A DNA stretch of 64,000 nt from an uncultured bacterium (GTDB lineage Bacteria > Planctomycetota > GCA-002687715). The notes beneath the pieces are model-generated. The model made no database searches, had not been told where the DNA came from, and saw only the letters and a program-made list of their open reading frames with translations. This document shows, piece by piece, positions 62,167-64,000 of this stretch (the stretch's first letter is position 1; the number at the start of each line of letters is the position of its first letter). Both the position numbers and the translations under genes were made by a program. Where the stretch lies: NCBI GenBank assembly GCA_902826835.1, contig CADEGH010000030.1:1-64000 (forward strand), in the 5' to 3' direction.

Positions 62167-62195
62167 TTGGCGCTTAGTTTGGCCGACTGTATGAT
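62167..62195 (+). promoter_or_regulatory. candidate sigma-70 promoter before haloperoxidase gene
   Basis: TTGGCG (62167-62172) and TATGAT (62190-62195) are separated by 17 bases, close to the sigma-70 consensus, in an AT-richer patch. The spacer includes a near-direct repeat: CTTAGTTTTGGC (62160-62171) and CTTAGTTTGGC (62173-62183). The predicted transcript would have a long leader before the ATG at 62331. Confidence 0.4.
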
Positions 62196-62330
62196 CTGGA
62201 CAGGGACTCGCCGAGCCGGCGCGACGCGACCACCGGGGAAACTTCGCGCGGCGTGGACAGCGGGTCACCAAAGGGAACCAAGCTCCGAGGGGATCTTCCA
62301 CCACTCGACTTGCGAACAGAGACGCAACCC

Positions 62331-63818
62331 ATGCAACCTGGATTCTTGAGCATCGAAGGATCGCGCCGGGGGCGCGGCCGGACATTGGCAGGCGGTGCGC
62401 TTGCCGTGGCCCTCATCACTTTGGCTGGCTGCGATAGCGGAGGGGGGGGTGGGGTCGCCGACGGTGGTTTGACCGAGGCCCTTCTCCGGTGGAACCAGGT
62501 GGCCGTCGATGCGAGCGGTCTAGACCACACGCCGTCGAACCAGGGCCCGCCTCACATTTTTGGCCAGCAAGTGGGCCCATGCCGGTCATCGCGAGCGATG
62601 GCCATTGTCCACATCGCCATGCTCGAAGCCGCTAACGCAATCGATCGCAAATTCGAGAGTTACGTCGGGCTGCCCACCGCGAGCCCGACCTCCAGTGCCC
62701 GCGCCGCGGTAGCTCAAGCCGCCCACGACACCCTGGTGTCGCTCTACCCCTCTCAGGTCGCCATCCTTGACGCAGCCCTCCTGGATGACTTGAATGCGAT
62801 TCCACCCGTCGCGGGTAAGTTCGAGGGGATTGCGGTTGGCATCGTTGCGGCGGCAGCGATTCTTCAGGATCGCGCCAACGATGGATCCAACCACCCCGAA
62901 CCGAGAGTCAACATCGACTTTTTCCCCGGGATGATGCCCGGCCAGTGGCGCCAGGATCCGATCAGCAACCATCCGCTGGCCCTGGGGGGCCAGTGGGCCT
63001 CCGTGCTGCCGTTCGTTACCCAATCCAACTCGCAATTCCGTTGCCCGGTTCCCCCATCGCTCACGAGCGCTGAGTATACCGGCGCATATGTGGACGTGGA
63101 ATCGGTTGGCGGCGACGGAATCATCACCCCCACGACTCGGACCGAAGAGCAGACGCTGATGGGCCTGTATTGGGCCTACGATGGAACCCCATCACTCTGT
63201 GCGCCGCCCCGGCTTTACAACCAAATTACTCGGTTGATCGCGAGCATGCAGGGCACCGAGGGGATTGACCTGGCACGACTGCTGGCGCTCGCGAACGTCT
63301 CTATGGCCGACGCTGGCATGGGTGCTTGGGAGAGCAAGTACTTCTACCAGTACTGGCGGCCCGTCACCGGAATTCGAGAGTCTGACCCTGGGACCGGCCC
63401 CACTGGTTTCGGAGACGGAAATCCCGCCACTGTCGGAGATGTGACGTGCACCCCGCTCGGTGCGCCGGCGAGCAACCTCTCTGGACCCAATTTCACACCA
63501 CCATTCCCGGCGTACCCATCGGGACACGCGACCTTCGGCGGGGCCCTTTTTCAGACGCTGCGACGGTTCTACGGCACCGACAACATCGCCTTCACTTTCG
63601 TCTCCGACGAATTGAATGGCGTAACCGTCGACAACATGGGCAACCCTCGTCCCCTCCTTCCCAGGAGTTTCACGACTTTATCCCAAGCTGAGGAAGAAAA
63701 CGGGCAGAGCCGTATCTACCTGGGAATCCACTGGGTGTTCGACAAGACGGCCGGTATTGATCAGGGCAATCTGATCGGCGACTACGTCTTCGATAACGCG
63801 TTCCGCCCCTTGCCTTGA
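62331..63818 (+). CDS. vanadium-haloperoxidase/PAP2-type lipoprotein
   Basis: From the ATG at 62331 the protein has 495 residues; a GTG at 62253 would add 26. A basic stretch and a hydrophobic segment end in a lipobox (LITLAGC), and a Gly-rich tether follows. The full vanadate/phosphate-binding signature is present: KYFYQYWRP (K-x6-RP), YPSGHATF (PSGH) and SRIYLGIHWVFD (SR-x5-H-x3-D). This is the vanadium haloperoxidase and acid phosphatase fold; the choice between oxidising halide and hydrolysing phosphate cannot be made from sequence, though the N-terminal part (ALLRWNQV, AMLEAANAID) fits the haloperoxidase-type group. Predicted to be on the outer side of a membrane. Confidence 0.85.
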   Translation: MQPGFLSIEGSRRGRGRTLAGGALAVALITLAGCDSGGGGGVADGGLTEALLRWNQVAVDASGLDHTPSNQGPPHIFGQQVGPCRSSRAMAIVHIAMLEAANAIDRKFESYVGLPTASPTSSARAAVAQAAHDTLVSLYPSQVAILDAALLDDLNAIPPVAGKFEGIAVGIVAAAAILQDRANDGSNHPEPRVNIDFFPGMMPGQWRQDPISNHPLALGGQWASVLPFVTQSNSQFRCPVPPSLTSAEYTGAYVDVESVGGDGIITPTTRTEEQTLMGLYWAYDGTPSLCAPPRLYNQITRLIASMQGTEGIDLARLLALANVSMADAGMGAWESKYFYQYWRPVTGIRESDPGTGPTGFGDGNPATVGDVTCTPLGAPASNLSGPNFTPPFPAYPSGHATFGGALFQTLRRFYGTDNIAFTFVSDELNGVTVDNMGNPRPLLPRSFTTLSQAEEENGQSRIYLGIHWVFDKTAGIDQGNLIGDYVFDNAFRPLP

Positions 63819-63881
63819 TTGGCCGGCATCGGCGCCGGTTATCGAGAGTCCCCCGTAAATTGCGCCCTCCGGCGCCACATT

Positions 63882-63904
63882 GTGTCCTCTCAGGTTGAGG
63901 ACAC
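63882..63904 (+). terminator. hairpin after the haloperoxidase gene
   Basis: Perfect 8-base arms GTGTCCTC (63882-63889) and GAGGACAC (63897-63904) with a 7-base loop lie 63 bases after the stop codon. A terminator is the simplest reading, although no T-run follows. Confidence 0.4.
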
Positions 63905-63967
63905 GCCTCGACGAAGAGGACAAGATGAGGCTCACTCCGATGCCTCTCCCTACGCCGGAGGTCCACC

Positions 63968-64000
63968 ATGGTACGCCGCCCCTGCCGCCTCTTACTACTC
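63968..64000 (+). CDS. start of a further gene, cut by the window edge
   Basis: An ATG at 63968 follows a strong ribosome site (GGAGGT at 63957-63962). The first 11 codons, MVRRPCRLLLL, look like the beginning of a signal peptide. Too little is present to say more. Confidence 0.45.
   Translation, partial: MVRRPCRLLLL

Overview
The window is about 64 kb of dense, GC-rich bacterial chromosome with no phage, insertion sequence, CRISPR array, rRNA or tRNA that I could find. Two very large secreted proteins with IPT/TIG repeats ending in APGGG motifs, two large membrane Ser/Thr kinases with TPR tails, ECF-type sigma factors, a SMUG-type uracil-DNA glycosylase, ceramidase-like and HExxH DUF1570-like secreted proteins together suggest a planctomycete-like bacterium (perhaps the Saltatorellus/Poly30 type). 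This is inference from gene content; there is no phylogenetic marker gene here to settle it.

Layout. 1-3.0 kb: the N-terminal part of a DUF2723 membrane protein, then a divergent pair for murein-peptide metabolism (dipeptide epimerase and NlpC/P60 peptidase). 3.1-8.5 kb: a five-gene minus-strand operon of two HExxH secreted proteins, a TAT-exported glycosylasparaginase, apt and a membrane protein. 8.5-14.3 kb: amidase, secreted Cys-containing protein, GlcG/HbpS protein, tail-anchored FHA protein and an ALDH7-type dehydrogenase. 14.4-16.0 kb: an ABC-type ATPase overlapping a TOPRIM-like protein. 16.2-22.3 kb: HEAT-repeat protein and a serine hydrolase/histidine kinase/response regulator cluster. 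22.3-29.8 kb: HAD-type 5'-nucleotidase, a three-gene secreted lipid-hydrolase-like operon, DUF3465 protein and a radical SAM/SPASM protein. 29.9-36.7 kb: a 1652-aa modular trypsin-like protein and a C25-like protein. 36.7-43.0 kb: glyA, an unusual ketosynthase, an ACT-less aspartokinase-like protein, mdh, a small protein and a PhyH dioxygenase. 43.0-51.5 kb: ECF sigma factor divergent from a TPR kinase, a 1233-aa astacin-type modular protein, a conserved unknown protein and a second sigma factor. 51.6-55.5 kb: lysine 2,3-aminomutase with two ATP-grasp ligases, one fused to a GNAT domain. 55.7-59.0 kb: transporter, SMUG glycosylase, YwaF-like protein and MsrB. 59.1-64 kb: second TPR kinase, vanadium-haloperoxidase-type lipoprotein and the first codons of another gene.

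The best candidates for undescribed biology are the kamA/ATP-grasp/ATP-grasp-GNAT operon, which has the parts to make, ligate and acetylate beta-lysine; a shared repeat module and C-terminal domain in two otherwise unrelated giant proteases; and the ATPase/TOPRIM pair, which resembles nuclease-type defence modules. Genes are tightly packed: five start/stop junctions overlap as ATGA, and two more look like CTGA, implying CTG start codons.
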